A DNA stretch of 64,000 nt from Nocardioides deserti (GCF_014266025.1 NZ_JACMYC010000005.1:124001-188000), one strand, 5' to 3'. Numbered from the stretch's first letter, positions 1-8,107 are shown. The notes: generated by a model from the letters alone, not told the origin. Numbers and translations: made by a program.

Positions 1-149
1 ACCTGATCGTCACCGCGATGGTCGCCACCGCCGAGGCGATCCTCATCAACGCGCGGCGCCCCGACGTCGAGAAGCAGCTCGCCGAGAACGCCCGCACCCA
101 GCTGCGCATGGTCCTCATCGGGGCCCTGCAGTGGCGCTCCAAGCCCTAG
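1..149 (+). CDS. C-terminal end of a TetR-type regulator (partial)
   Basis: The reading frame is open from the window edge to a TAG at 147-149 and encodes about 48 residues. The tail is helical and amphipathic and ends in LRMVLIGALQWRSKP. Such endings are common in the ligand-binding domain of actinobacterial TetR proteins, but the DNA-binding half lies outside the window, so the family is an inference. The gene converges on the SDR gene that follows on the opposite strand. Confidence 0.45.
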   Translation, partial: LIVTAMVATAEAILINARRPDVEKQLAENARTQLRMVLIGALQWRSKP

Positions 150-180
150 CCGGTCAGCCCTCTCTTCCAGTCGACCCGGC

Positions 181-864
181 TCAGCGGGGCTGGACGAGCA
201 CCTCCGGCACGACCGCGTCCGCGGGCAGGTCCAGCACGTGCAGGACCAGCTCGGCGACGGTCTCGGCGCGGACCCAGGCGCCGGCGTCGTACTCCTTGCC
301 CTCCTGGCGGTGCACCTCCTCCTGCATCGGGGTGGCGGTGCGGCCGGGGAAGACCGAGGTGACGCGCACGCCGGTGCCGGCCTCCTCGGCGCGCAGGGAG
401 TCGGCGAGGGCGCGCAGGCCGTGCTTGGAGGCGGCGTAGGCGCCCCACTCGGGCTTGGCGGTGATGCCGGCGCCGGAGTTGAGCAGGACGACCGTGCCGC
501 GCGCGGCGCGCAGGGCGGGGAGCGTGAGCCGCGTGAGCACGGCCGGGGCGACCAGGTTGACGACCAGCTGGTCGATCCAGGCGCTGGTCGGCAGCTCCGC
601 GACGGTGCCGAGCTCGACGACCCCGGCGGCGTGGACGACCGAGTCCAGGCGCTCGGGCAGCGCGAGCCCGTCGAGACCCGCCGGCTGGGCGAGGTCGGCG
701 ACCAGGACGTCGGCGCCGGGGTACGCCGCCGCCAGGTCGTCCGCGCGGCGCTCGTTGCGGGCGAGGAGCACCAGGCGGTCACCGCGCTCGTGCAGCCGCC
801 GGGTGACGACCTCGCCGATGCCGGAGCCGGCGCCGGTGACGAGGTGGGTCCGCGGGCCGGTCAC
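181..864 (-). CDS. SDR family NAD(P)-dependent oxidoreductase
   Basis: The 227-residue protein is a short-chain dehydrogenase, a cytosolic enzyme interconverting alcohols and ketones with NAD(P)H. The cofactor motif TGAGSGIG lies near residue 10. HAAG replaces the usual NNAG near residue 78, the catalytic serine is in LLNSGAG, and the YAASK active-site motif follows near residue 143. It is slightly shorter than a typical SDR (about 250). Its start overlaps the stop of the upstream zinc-type dehydrogenase gene by 4 bases, so the two are probably cotranscribed and translationally coupled. The substrate is unknown. Confidence 0.85.
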   Translation of the reverse strand: MTGPRTHLVTGAGSGIGEVVTRRLHERGDRLVLLARNERRADDLAAAYPGADVLVADLAQPAGLDGLALPERLDSVVHAAGVVELGTVAELPTSAWIDQLVVNLVAPAVLTRLTLPALRAARGTVVLLNSGAGITAKPEWGAYAASKHGLRALADSLRAEEAGTGVRVTSVFPGRTATPMQEEVHRQEGKEYDAGAWVRAETVAELVLHVLDLPADAVVPEVLVQPR

Positions 865-1829
865 AGCGTGAACACCACCTTGCCGAACAGGTCACCGCCG
901 GCCATCGCCTCGAAGCCCGCGCGGGCCTCGGTCAGTGGCAGCACGCGGTCGACCAGCGGCCGGACGCCGGTGGCGTCGAGCATCGCGACGAGGGCGGCGA
1001 GCTCGTTGCGGGTGCCCATCGTGGAACCGATCACGCGCAGCTGGCGGTAGAAGATCCGGGTCAGCTCGGCGTCGTCGGGCTGCGCGCCCGAGGTGGTGCC
1101 GGAGATGACGATCGCGCCGCCGGGTCTCAACGACCGCACCGAGTGCGACCAGGTGGCGCGCCCGACGGTCTCCATGACGGCGTCGACCTTGACCGGGAGC
1201 CGCTCGCCGCTGGCGTACACCTCGTGCGCGCCGATCTCCAGCGCCCGCTGCCGCTTGGCCTCGTCCCGGCTGGTGGCGAGCACCCGCAGGCCGGCCGCGC
1301 GCGCCAGCACGATCAGGGCAGTGGCGACACCCCCGCCGGCGCCCTGCACCAGCACGGTCTGGCCGGGCGTGCAGCGGCCCTGCGTGAAGAGCATGCGGTA
1401 CGCCGTGAGCCAGGCCGAGGGCAGGCACGCGGCCTCCTCGAAGGACAGCGAGGCCGGCTTCGGCACCAGGTTGCGGCGGGGCACGACGACCGACTCCGCG
1501 AACGTCCCCCAGTGCCGCTCGGACAGGATCGCGCGGTCGGGGTCGAGCGTCTCGTCGTCGGCCGCGCCCGGGTCGCCGATGACCGCGTGGACGACGACCT
1601 CGTTGCCGTCCTCGTCGACGCCGGCCCCGTCGCAGCCGAGCACCATCGGCAGCGCCTCGGCCTTGATCCCCACGCCGCGCAGGGTCCACAGGTCGTGGTG
1701 GTTGAGCGCGGCGGCGCGCAGGCGCACCCGCGCCCAGCCGTCGGGGACCTCCGGCTCGGGCTGCTCCCCCACCACGAGGGCGGAGAGCGGGTCGTCGGGT
1801 GCGAAGCGTTCGGCGTAGACGGCGAGCAC
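861..1829 (-). CDS. MDR-superfamily zinc-binding-type alcohol dehydrogenase / quinone oxidoreductase
   Basis: This 322-residue protein belongs to the medium-chain dehydrogenase superfamily. It has a GroES-like N-terminal half with the conserved LNHHDLWTLRG and GCDGAG segments, then a Rossmann half with VQGAGGGVATAL near residue 163. The cluster of structural-zinc cysteines is missing, as in the quinone oxidoreductase and zinc-free enoyl reductase branches. The likely role is NADPH-dependent reduction of an unsaturated carbonyl or quinone. Translation probably begins at the GTG at 1827-1829. It is the first gene of a two-gene unit with the SDR. Confidence 0.85.
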   Translation of the reverse strand: MLAVYAERFAPDDPLSALVVGEQPEPEVPDGWARVRLRAAALNHHDLWTLRGVGIKAEALPMVLGCDGAGVDEDGNEVVVHAVIGDPGAADDETLDPDRAILSERHWGTFAESVVVPRRNLVPKPASLSFEEAACLPSAWLTAYRMLFTQGRCTPGQTVLVQGAGGGVATALIVLARAAGLRVLATSRDEAKRQRALEIGAHEVYASGERLPVKVDAVMETVGRATWSHSVRSLRPGGAIVISGTTSGAQPDDAELTRIFYRQLRVIGSTMGTRNELAALVAMLDATGVRPLVDRVLPLTEARAGFEAMAGGDLFGKVVFTL

Positions 1830-1880
1830 GGCGGTCCGGTGCCCCTCTCGGCGGCGGCTCAGCAGCCGGTCAGCGGTCGG

Positions 1881-3104
1881 TCAGCGCCGCGCGACGCCGT
1901 CGCGGCGCGCAGCCTCGGCGACGGCGGAGGAGACCGCCGGGCCGACCCGGTCGTCGAACGGCGACGGGATGACGTAGTCCTCGGCGAGCTGGTCGCCCAC
2001 GAGCTCGGCCAGCGCGTCGGCGGCCGCGAGCTTCATGCCCTCGGTGATCGCGGTCGCGCGGACGTCGAAGGCGCCGCGGAAGATGCCGGGGAACGCCAGC
2101 ACGTTGTTGATCTGGTTCGGGAAGTCCGAACGGCCCGTCGCGACGACCCGGGCGTGGCGGTGGGCCACCTCCGGCAGCACCTCGGGGGTCGGGTTGGCCA
2201 GGCCGAAGATGATCGCGTCGTCGGCCATCGTGGCGACGTGCTCCTCGGGCACCGTGCCGCCCGAGACGCCGATGTAGACGTCCGCGCCGACCAGCACGTC
2301 GGCCAGCGACCCGGATCGGCCGGTCACGTCCGCGGTGAGCTCGGCGACGACGCGCTTGATGGGCGTCAGGTCGTCGCGGCTGGAGCTGAGCACGCCCTTG
2401 CGGTCGGTGACGGCGAGGTCGGTGATGCCGGCCTCGAGCAGGATGCGCGCCACCGCGACGCCCGCGGCACCGGCGCCGGAGATGACGACGCGGGTCTCGC
2501 CGGGGGTGCGGCCGGTCAGGCGCAGCGCGTTCTTGAGCGCCGCCAGCGCCACGACCGCCGTGCCGTGCTGGTCGTCGTGGAAGACGGGGATGTCGAGGCG
2601 CTCCTTGAGCCGGTCCTCGATCTCGAAGCAGCGCGGGGCGGAGATGTCCTCGAGGTTGATGCCGCCGAAGCTCGGCGCGAGCCGCGCGACGGTCTCGATG
2701 ATCTCCTCGGTGTCGGTGGTGTCCAGGCAGATCGGGACGGCGTCGACGTTGCCGAACTGCTTGAACAGCACGGCCTTGCCCTCCATCACCGGCATCGCCG
2801 CGGCGGGGCCGATGTCACCCAGGCCGAGGACGGCGGTGCCGTCGGTGACGACCGCGACCGTGTTGGGGACCCACGTGTAGTGCTGGGTCATCGAGGGGTC
2901 CTCGGCGATGGCGGTGCAGACGCGGGCAACACCCGGGGTGTACGCCATCGAGAGCTCCTCGGCCCCGGTGAGCGCGACCGTCGAGACCGTCTCGAGCTTC
3001 CCGCCTACGTGCAGGTCGAAGACCGGGTCCCCGGCAAGGGGGTGGTCGGGTGCTGCAGCCTGCGGTGCCTCGGGAGCCTCGGTCGTCTCGTGCGGTGTCG
3101 CCAT
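1881..3104 (-). CDS. NAD(P)-dependent malic enzyme
   Basis: The 407-residue protein decarboxylates malate to pyruvate and CO2 while reducing NAD(P)+, linking the TCA cycle to pyruvate and NADPH supply. The malic enzyme N-terminal domain carries AYTPGVARVC, with the catalytic tyrosine, and EGKAVLFKQFGNVDA. The metal-binding FHDDQHGTA follows at about residue 165, then the Rossmann motif GAGAAGVAVARIL and the LANPTPE signature. Length and motifs fit the short bacterial form without a phosphotransacetylase tail. The ATG at 3104 is chosen because the upstream extension has no family similarity. It lies 58 bases after sodX on the same strand. Confidence 0.93.
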   Translation of the reverse strand: MATPHETTEAPEAPQAAAPDHPLAGDPVFDLHVGGKLETVSTVALTGAEELSMAYTPGVARVCTAIAEDPSMTQHYTWVPNTVAVVTDGTAVLGLGDIGPAAAMPVMEGKAVLFKQFGNVDAVPICLDTTDTEEIIETVARLAPSFGGINLEDISAPRCFEIEDRLKERLDIPVFHDDQHGTAVVALAALKNALRLTGRTPGETRVVISGAGAAGVAVARILLEAGITDLAVTDRKGVLSSSRDDLTPIKRVVAELTADVTGRSGSLADVLVGADVYIGVSGGTVPEEHVATMADDAIIFGLANPTPEVLPEVAHRHARVVATGRSDFPNQINNVLAFPGIFRGAFDVRATAITEGMKLAAADALAELVGDQLAEDYVIPSPFDDRVGPAVSSAVAEAARRDGVARR

Positions 3105-3162
3105 GGTCGGCCACTCTGGCACAGCCCTCGACCGTGGCAGGTGGTGTCCACGATGGTGTGGG

Positions 3163-3477
3163 TCACAGCAGCCGTGGGCGAGGCCACAGCCGGGCGCGGA
3201 CGACCGCCAGCACGTCCTCGTCCGGGACCGGTCCTCGGTGCCGGGAGTCGACACCGCGGTCCGGGTCGTCGCTGAGCAGCCACCACCCGGGACGGCCGGA
3301 CGCCGTCGTACGCCGCTCCACCGCCCGCTTGACCGCGACCGTCCCGTCGGCCAGCCGCGCGACCACCACCCGACCCGGCCGGGGGGCTCCACCGTGGAGC
3401 ACGAGCAGCCGGTCGCCGGGGGCCAGCGTCGGCCTCATCGAGTCGCCGGAGACGTGTGCCAGGCCGATGCTGGGCAC
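3163..3477 (-). CDS. sodX: Nickel superoxide dismutase maturation protease (S24/S26 type)
   Basis: This small (104-residue) protein has a signal-peptidase-like catalytic core: the serine motif GDSMRPTL (Ser13) and a lysine in TVAVKRAVER (Lys50), ending with the box SDDPDRGVDSRHRGPV. It lacks a transmembrane anchor, as expected for the cytoplasmic protease that removes the leader of nickel superoxide dismutase and frees its nickel-binding amino terminus. The gene sits head to head with sodN, which strongly supports the assignment. Translation probably starts at the GTG at 3475-3477; another GTG at 3519 would add 14 residues. Confidence 0.85.
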   Translation of the reverse strand: MPSIGLAHVSGDSMRPTLAPGDRLLVLHGGAPRPGRVVVARLADGTVAVKRAVERRTTASGRPGWWLLSDDPDRGVDSRHRGPVPDEDVLAVVRARLWPRPRLL

Positions 3478-3638
3478 CTGTCCCGGGCCGCGGCGACCTG
3501 CTCGTGCGTCACGTGACACGCCGAGTAGTGTCGCAGCAGGGGCCGGCCTCCGTGTCGGCCCGCCCGGCTCCACCGCACGACCGTACAACCGAAGGCTCCG
3601 CCGACCACGGGAGGAGCCACCCACCTGAGAGGACGGCA
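3478..3638. promoter_or_regulatory. Divergent sodX/sodN promoter region
   Basis: This 161-base stretch must hold promoters for both sod genes. A perfect 10-base palindrome, GTCACGTGAC, is at 3508-3517, followed by the -10-like hexamer TAGTGT at 3526-3531 in the sodN direction. No convincing -35 element is seen. An operator role for the palindrome (for example for a nickel- or redox-responsive regulator) is a guess. Confidence 0.35.
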
Positions 3639-4043
3639 ATGTTCGCGCGACTCTTCGCTCCCACCCTCGAGGTCTCGGCCCACTGCGACCTGCCCTGCGG
3701 CGTCTACGACCCCGCACAGGCCCGGTACGAGGCCGAGTCGATCAAGGCCATCATCGCCAAGGTCGCCGACAACGACGACCCTGACTTCCGCACCCGCGCG
3801 GTCCTCATCAAGGAGGAGCGCTCGAACCTGGTCAAGCACCACCTCTGGGTGCTGTGGACCGACTACTTCAAGGCCCCGCACTTCGAGAAGTACCCGCAGC
3901 TGCACACCCTCTTCAACGAGGCGACCAAGCTCGCGGGGGGTGGCGGCGGCACCAAGGCCACCTTCGACGCGGAGAAGGCCGACCAGCTGATCGCCAAGAT
4001 CGACGAGATCGCGGAGATCTTCTGGGAGACCAAGAAGGCCTGA
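3639..4043 (+). CDS. sodN: Superoxide dismutase, nickel type (precursor)
   Basis: The 134-residue precursor dismutates superoxide to oxygen and hydrogen peroxide in the cytoplasm. After a 14-residue leader comes HCDLPCGVYDP, the nickel hook: His1, Cys2 and Cys6 of the mature protein bind nickel. The rest is the four-helix-bundle body, with the usual total length. SodX, encoded divergently next door, should cut the leader off. The ATG at 3639 has a purine-rich ribosome site (GAGAGGAC) just upstream. The last 27 bases, including the stop codon, are duplicated immediately downstream. Confidence 0.97.
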   Translation: MFARLFAPTLEVSAHCDLPCGVYDPAQARYEAESIKAIIAKVADNDDPDFRTRAVLIKEERSNLVKHHLWVLWTDYFKAPHFEKYPQLHTLFNEATKLAGGGGGTKATFDAEKADQLIAKIDEIAEIFWETKKA

Positions 4044-4072
4044 GCCTTCTGGGAGACCAAGAAGGCCTGAGC
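4019..4072 (+). repeat. 27-base tandem duplication across the sodN stop codon
   Basis: Positions 4019-4045 and 4046-4072 are identical 27-base units. The first carries the last seven sodN codons (FWETKKA) and the stop. The second is in the same frame and repeats the same codons and stop. The duplicated copy provides the left arm of the hairpin at 4052-4095. Confidence 0.9.
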
Positions 4073-4152
4073 CTGCGAAGGCCAGCTTGGTCTCCATCGA
4101 CGACTGAGCTTGCGAAGTCGTCGTGACAAGAAGGCCTGAGCCTGCGAAGGCC
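4052..4152 (+). repeat. Three hairpins with an identical GAGCYTGCGA loop downstream of sodN
   Basis: Hairpin 1 (4052-4095) pairs GGAGACCAAG with CTTGGTCTCC, then GGCCT with AGGCC. Hairpin 2 (4098-4123) pairs CGACGACT with AGTCGTCG. Hairpin 3 (4133-4152) pairs GGCCT with AGGCC. All three close a 10-base loop GAGCYTGCGA. The stems differ in sequence but stay paired, whereas the loop is conserved. They probably form part of the sodN transcript end; the conserved loop suggests a repeat family rather than plain terminators. Confidence 0.75.
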
Positions 4153-4171
4153 AGCTCGGCCTGAGCCTGAC

Positions 4172-4211
4172 GGGGCCGGTCGCCGGGGGAACTCCCCCGG
4201 CGACCGGCCCC
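4172..4211 (+). terminator. Strong terminator-like hairpin after sodN
   Basis: A perfect 18-base-pair stem (4172-4189 with 4194-4211, beginning GGGGCCGGTCGCC) closes a four-base loop AACT. There is no T tract, as is usual for terminators of high-GC actinobacteria. It separates sodN from the anti-sigma/sigma operon. Confidence 0.8.
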
Positions 4212-4258
4212 GACCACTATGGTCACCTCGACGGTCCCCGCGAAGAAGGACGAACCAC

Positions 4259-4699
4259 ATGTCTGTCACGGCCAGCGGTCCCAGCCAGGACCGCGCCGAC
4301 GTCGAGCTGCGGGTCCCGGCCGACGGCGCCTACGTCTCGGTGCTCCGGACCACCACCGCCGGCCTGGCCGCGCGCCTGGACTTCACCATCGACGACATCG
4401 AGGACCTGCGGATCGCGGTCGGCGAGGCCAGCGCGATGGTGCTGCCCGAGGCCGACCCCGCCTCGGAGCTGGAGTGCCGCTTCTGGCTCGCCCCCGGGCA
4501 GATGACGGTCTCGGTGAGCGTGGAGGCCGCGTCCCCCGCGGCGCCCGACGAGGACAGCTTCGCCTGGCAGGTGCTCACCACCCTCGCCTCCTCCGCGTCG
4601 GTGCAGTCCGGTGACGGCCGGCTCGGCGTGACGATGACGATGCGGGCGCTCGACCTCGGAGGGGACGACCTCGAGGCGGCGCTGGGCGCCGGGCGCTGA
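4259..4699 (+). CDS. Anti-sigma regulatory factor (RsbW/SpoIIAB-like)
   Basis: The 146-residue protein has the GHKL ATPase fold of anti-sigma factors that hold SigB/SigF-type sigma factors inactive. The N-box region reads EDLRIAVGEASAMVL: the glutamate is kept, but the asparagine of canonical RsbW kinases (EAxxN) is absent, so kinase activity is doubtful. The C-terminal strand region VTMTMRAL is also recognisable. It sits two bases before the sigma factor gene, so the two should be cotranscribed and the products should bind each other. An anti-anti-sigma factor is not encoded nearby. Confidence 0.85.
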   Translation: MSVTASGPSQDRADVELRVPADGAYVSVLRTTTAGLAARLDFTIDDIEDLRIAVGEASAMVLPEADPASELECRFWLAPGQMTVSVSVEAASPAAPDEDSFAWQVLTTLASSASVQSGDGRLGVTMTMRALDLGGDDLEAALGAGR

Positions 4700-4701
4700 G
4701 G

Positions 4702-5517
4702 ATGGACTCCCCGCGCACGCAGGACGCACCGGAGGTGGACGCACCGCCGACCGGGGTCGAGCTGACCCGGTTGCGGAGCGCGGAGCTCTTCCGCGACCTC
4801 CACGACGCGGGTGCGCCGCAGCACCTCCGCGAGCGGGCTCGTGACGACCTCGTCCACCTCCACCTGCCGCTGGTGGAGCACTGCGCGCGCCGCTTCCGCA
4901 ACCGGGGCGAGCCGTTCGAGGACCTGGTGCAGGTCGGCACGATCGGGCTGATCAAGTCCGTCGACCGCTTCGACACCGACCGCGGCGTGGAGTTCTCGAC
5001 CTACGCCACGCCGACGATCATCGGCGAGATCAAGCGCTACTTCCGCGACAAGGGCTGGGCGATCCGGGTGCCGCGGCGGCTCCAGGAGCTGCGGATGCAG
5101 ATCGGCTCGGCGACCGCCGAGCTGACCCAGTCCCTCGGCCGCTCCCCCACGCCCCGGGAGCTGGCGGAGGCGATCGGCTGCACGGTCGAGGAGATCGTCG
5201 AGGGCATCGAGTCGAGCAACGCCTACTCCACGCTGTCGCTCGACGCCAGCGACGACTCCGACGACGGCGCGGCCTCGATGCTCGACGCGATCGGCGTCGA
5301 CGACGCGAACCTCGAGCACGTCGAGATCCGCGAGTCGATCAAGCCGCTGCTCGACCGGCTGGACCCGCGGGAGAAGAAGATCCTGCTGCTGCGGTTCTTC
5401 AAGAACATGACGCAGTCCCAGATCGCCGAGGAGATCGGCGTCTCGCAGATGCACGTCTCGCGCCTGCTCAACCGCACGCTGGTCCAGCTGCGGACCTCGC
5501 TGGAGGAGGCGGACTAG
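4702..5517 (+). CDS. RNA polymerase sigma factor, SigB/SigF/SigG subfamily
   Basis: This 271-residue group 3 sigma factor contains region 2 (FEDLVQVGTIGLIKSVDRFD, then FSTYATPTIIGEIKRYFRDK), region 3 with RRLQELRMQI, and a region 4 helix-turn-helix (MTQSQIAEEIGVSQMHVSRL). It directs stress or developmental transcription and is presumably controlled by the anti-sigma factor just upstream. The ATG at 4702 follows the upstream stop by two bases, and the GAGG beside it can serve as ribosome site. Its stop faces the end of a membrane protein gene four bases away. Confidence 0.94.
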   Translation: MDSPRTQDAPEVDAPPTGVELTRLRSAELFRDLHDAGAPQHLRERARDDLVHLHLPLVEHCARRFRNRGEPFEDLVQVGTIGLIKSVDRFDTDRGVEFSTYATPTIIGEIKRYFRDKGWAIRVPRRLQELRMQIGSATAELTQSLGRSPTPRELAEAIGCTVEEIVEGIESSNAYSTLSLDASDDSDDGAASMLDAIGVDDANLEHVEIRESIKPLLDRLDPREKKILLLRFFKNMTQSQIAEEIGVSQMHVSRLLNRTLVQLRTSLEEAD

Positions 5518-5521
5518 TTGC

Positions 5522-5992
5522 CTAGTCCGCCGGCCGGTCCTCCTCGGGCCCGCCGCGGCCGGTGCCCGTCGGGTCGTCGGTGAGCACCGCGGTGCTGGCG
5601 GGGTGGAAGACCCCGGCGAGCACGACCGCGGCGACGACGGCGAGGCCGATCGCGACCAGCGGCAGGTTGCCGCCGCGGAAGGACCAGGCGACGCCGAGGC
5701 TGATCAGCTGCGCGAGCACCACCGGGCTGCGCGACCAGGTGGCGTGCTGCCGCAGGCCCCAGGCGCACAGCAGGAGCGCGGCGCCGCAGAGCAGGAAGAA
5801 CCCGGTGGTGGTGACGTTCATGGTGACCCGGCCCGAGGTCAGGTGGGCCAGCTCTGCGACGGCCAGCAGCACCAGCACCAGGCCCTCGACCGCCGTCAGG
5901 GACGCGGCTACGACGAGGGGTGCGGGGGTCGCGGACGCCCCGTTCACGCGGTCGTGGCCGGCACTGGTATCGGACGGATCCATCGGGGGCAC
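5522..5992 (-). CDS. Four-helix membrane protein of unknown function
   Basis: I do not recognise this 156-residue protein. It has a short polar N-terminus, four hydrophobic segments (about residues 24-48, 61-80, 89-104 and 109-128) and an acidic cytoplasmic-looking tail rich in Asp, Glu, Gly and Pro. The second in-frame ATG, three codons in, is an equally good start. It converges with the sigma factor gene and stands alone in its direction. A small integral membrane protein is all that can be claimed. Confidence 0.7.
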   Translation of the reverse strand: MPPMDPSDTSAGHDRVNGASATPAPLVVAASLTAVEGLVLVLLAVAELAHLTSGRVTMNVTTTGFFLLCGAALLLCAWGLRQHATWSRSPVVLAQLISLGVAWSFRGGNLPLVAIGLAVVAAVVLAGVFHPASTAVLTDDPTGTGRGGPEEDRPAD

Positions 5993-6215
5993 CGGGCGAG
6001 CCTAGCCCGGTCGTGAGAGGCCTCCGCGTGACCACGTGCGCGGGGCGCCTGTGACGGAAGAGACCATCACAAACGCTTGTATAACGTTCCAAAGATTGCC
6101 ACGCTGGACACTCGCTCGTGAATGCGTTCACTTTGTTGTGCCCCGACACGAGCCCGCAGGCCTTGAGCTGCCCCTGGCCTGCACGTGCGTTGTAGAGAGT
6201 AGGGATTCCCCAGCC

Positions 6216-6467
6216 ATGGATTGGCGCCACCGTTCCGCCTGCCTCGACGAGGACCCGGAACTGTTCTTCCCGATCGGCAACACCGGTCCGGCCATCCTCC
6301 AGATCGAGGAGGCCAAGCAGGTGTGCCGACGCTGCGAGGTGCGCGAGCAGTGCCTCGCGTGGGCACTGGAGGCCGGGCAGGACCACGGGGTCTGGGGCGG
6401 CCTCAGCGAGGACGAGCGTCGCGCGTTGAAGCGCCGCAACGCCCGCGCCCGCGTCCGCACCGCCTGA
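6216..6467 (+). CDS. whiB1: WhiB family transcriptional regulator, WhiB1 type
   Basis: The 83-residue protein carries the four-cysteine iron-sulfur cluster site of Wbl proteins (Cys9, then CRRCEVREQC at 37-46), the turn motif HGVWGGLSEDER and a basic DNA-binding tail RALKRRNARARVRTA. WhiB1 proteins bind a NO-sensitive [4Fe-4S] cluster and the primary sigma factor. Length and position next to a pdtaS gene match M. tuberculosis whiB1 (Rv3219). The ATG at 6216 is preferred because the 60 residues upstream in frame are not Wbl sequence. The 220-base region upstream is a long leader with a TATAAC hexamer at 6080-6085. Confidence 0.95.
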   Translation: MDWRHRSACLDEDPELFFPIGNTGPAILQIEEAKQVCRRCEVREQCLAWALEAGQDHGVWGGLSEDERRALKRRNARARVRTA

Positions 6468-6505
6468 GCCACACGACCTGACTCGACGGCCTGACCGTCG
6501 GCGGC

Positions 6506-8029
6506 TCAGACCAGGGGTACGTCGACCGCGGCCCGCGTCCCGCACGCGCCCGGCACCGCGCCGAGCTCGAGCCGACCGCCGAGCTCGGACTCGACCAGCG
6601 TCCGCACGATCGAGAGCCCGAGGTTGGTCGAGCCGTCGAGGTCGAAGTCCTCGGGGAGCCCGCGGCCGTCGTCGTCGACGGTGATCCGGAGCCGACCGTC
6701 GTTGCGGCGTACCGTCAGCCGGATCGTGCCGCCGTCCCCGTCGGCCTCCCCCAGCCGGGACAGGTCCTCGGGCACGACCGGCTCGGCGTCGCGGTCGACC
6801 TCGTAGCCGTGCTCGACGGCGTTCTGCAGCACCTCGGTCAACACCATCGCCAGCGCGGTGGCGGACTCCGAGGGCAGCGCCCCGAACTCCCCGTCGCGCA
6901 GCACCCGCACGCGACCGGCGACGGCGCTGACCTCGATGACCATCGAGGAGAGCCGGTCGGCGATCTCGTCGAAGTCGACGTTCTCCTCGCCGGCCTGGCT
7001 GAGCGTCTCGTGGACGATCGCGATCGAGCCGACCCGGCGCACCGCCTCCTCCAGCGCCATCTTGGCCGCCTCGGAGTCGATGCGGCGCGCCTGGAGCCGC
7101 AGCAGGGCGGCGACGGTCTGCAGGTTGTTCTTCACCCGGTGGTGGATCTCGCGGATCGTGGCGTCCTTGGTGACCAGCTCGCGGTCGCGGCGGCGCAGGT
7201 CGGTGACGTCGCGGACGAGCACCAGCGCGCCGATGCGGGTGCCCTGTGGCCGCAGCGGGATCGACCGGACGATGAGCGAGACGGTGTCGGTGCCGATCTC
7301 GGTGTCGCGGTGCGCGCGGCCGCCGAGCACCGCGCTCAGCGTCTCCTCGTCGGGCCGCCGCCGCGGCGGCACGAGCTCGCGGGTCAGGTCCGCGAGCGAG
7401 AGCCCGGCGAGGTCGCCGGAGAGGCCGAGGCGGCGGTAGACCGAGAGCGCATTCGGGCTGGCGTAGGCGACCCGGCCCAGCGCGTCGACCCGCAGGAACC
7501 CGTCGCCCACGCGCGGCGAGTCGGCGTGGTCGCTGCGCTGCCCCGGGGCCGGGAACCGGCCGTGGGCGATCATCTGGGTCAGGTCGGCCGCGGTCTGGAG
7601 GTACGACAGCTCCAGGCGGCTGGGCGTGCGCACGCCGAGCAGGTTGGTGTTGCGCGCGACGACGGCGATCACCCGGCCGGCGCGGCGCACGGGGATCGTC
7701 TCGACGCGGACCGGCACGTCGTCGCGCCACTCCGGGTCGCCCTCGCGGACCAGCCGCCCCTCGGCGTACGCCGCGTCGAGCAGCGGCCGCCGGCCGGCAG
7801 GGACGAAGGTGCCGACGACGTCGTCGACGTACGCCGTCGGGCCGGTCGTCGGACGCATCTGCCCGGCCGCCCAGAAGCCGGCGCCGGCGCGGTCGGGCAG
7901 CCACAGCACGAGGTCCGCGAAGGACAGGTCGGCGATGATCTGCCAGTCGGCCTGCAGCAGCTGGAGCCACGCGACGTCCTCCGCGGAGAGGTCGGTGTGG
8001 CTGCGCACCAGGTCGGCGAGGGTCGGCAC
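6506..8029 (-). CDS. pdtaS: Sensor histidine kinase PdtaS (GAF-PAS-HisKA_2)
   Basis: This soluble 507-residue kinase has a GAF-like sensor (about 1-150), a PAS domain (about 175-275), a HisKA_2 helix with IHHRVKNNLQTVAALL (phosphoacceptor probably His297) and an ATPase domain with TEVLQNAVEHGY, DDDGRGLPEDFD and GLSIVRTLVE. Domain order and its place tail to tail with whiB1 match M. tuberculosis PdtaS (Rv3220c). That kinase senses nitric oxide and copper and phosphorylates the ANTAR RNA-binding regulator PdtaR, which is not encoded here. The GTG at 8027-8029 starts the conserved region. Confidence 0.93.
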   Translation of the reverse strand: MPTLADLVRSHTDLSAEDVAWLQLLQADWQIIADLSFADLVLWLPDRAGAGFWAAGQMRPTTGPTAYVDDVVGTFVPAGRRPLLDAAYAEGRLVREGDPEWRDDVPVRVETIPVRRAGRVIAVVARNTNLLGVRTPSRLELSYLQTAADLTQMIAHGRFPAPGQRSDHADSPRVGDGFLRVDALGRVAYASPNALSVYRRLGLSGDLAGLSLADLTRELVPPRRRPDEETLSAVLGGRAHRDTEIGTDTVSLIVRSIPLRPQGTRIGALVLVRDVTDLRRRDRELVTKDATIREIHHRVKNNLQTVAALLRLQARRIDSEAAKMALEEAVRRVGSIAIVHETLSQAGEENVDFDEIADRLSSMVIEVSAVAGRVRVLRDGEFGALPSESATALAMVLTEVLQNAVEHGYEVDRDAEPVVPEDLSRLGEADGDGGTIRLTVRRNDGRLRITVDDDGRGLPEDFDLDGSTNLGLSIVRTLVESELGGRLELGAVPGACGTRAAVDVPLV

Positions 8030-8107
8030 GCTCCGTGACCCTACTGCCGCCCGCCCGAGACCTCCGCCGGGTCGGCTTGAGCGAGATTCGCTGGCAGGAT
8101 GGGGGCC

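Noticed and set aside
6050..6071. CRP-like half-sites TGTGA and TCACA upstream of whiB1
   Set aside because: M. tuberculosis whiB1 is CRP-controlled, but here the half-sites are 12 bases apart, not six, so they do not form a CRP site.
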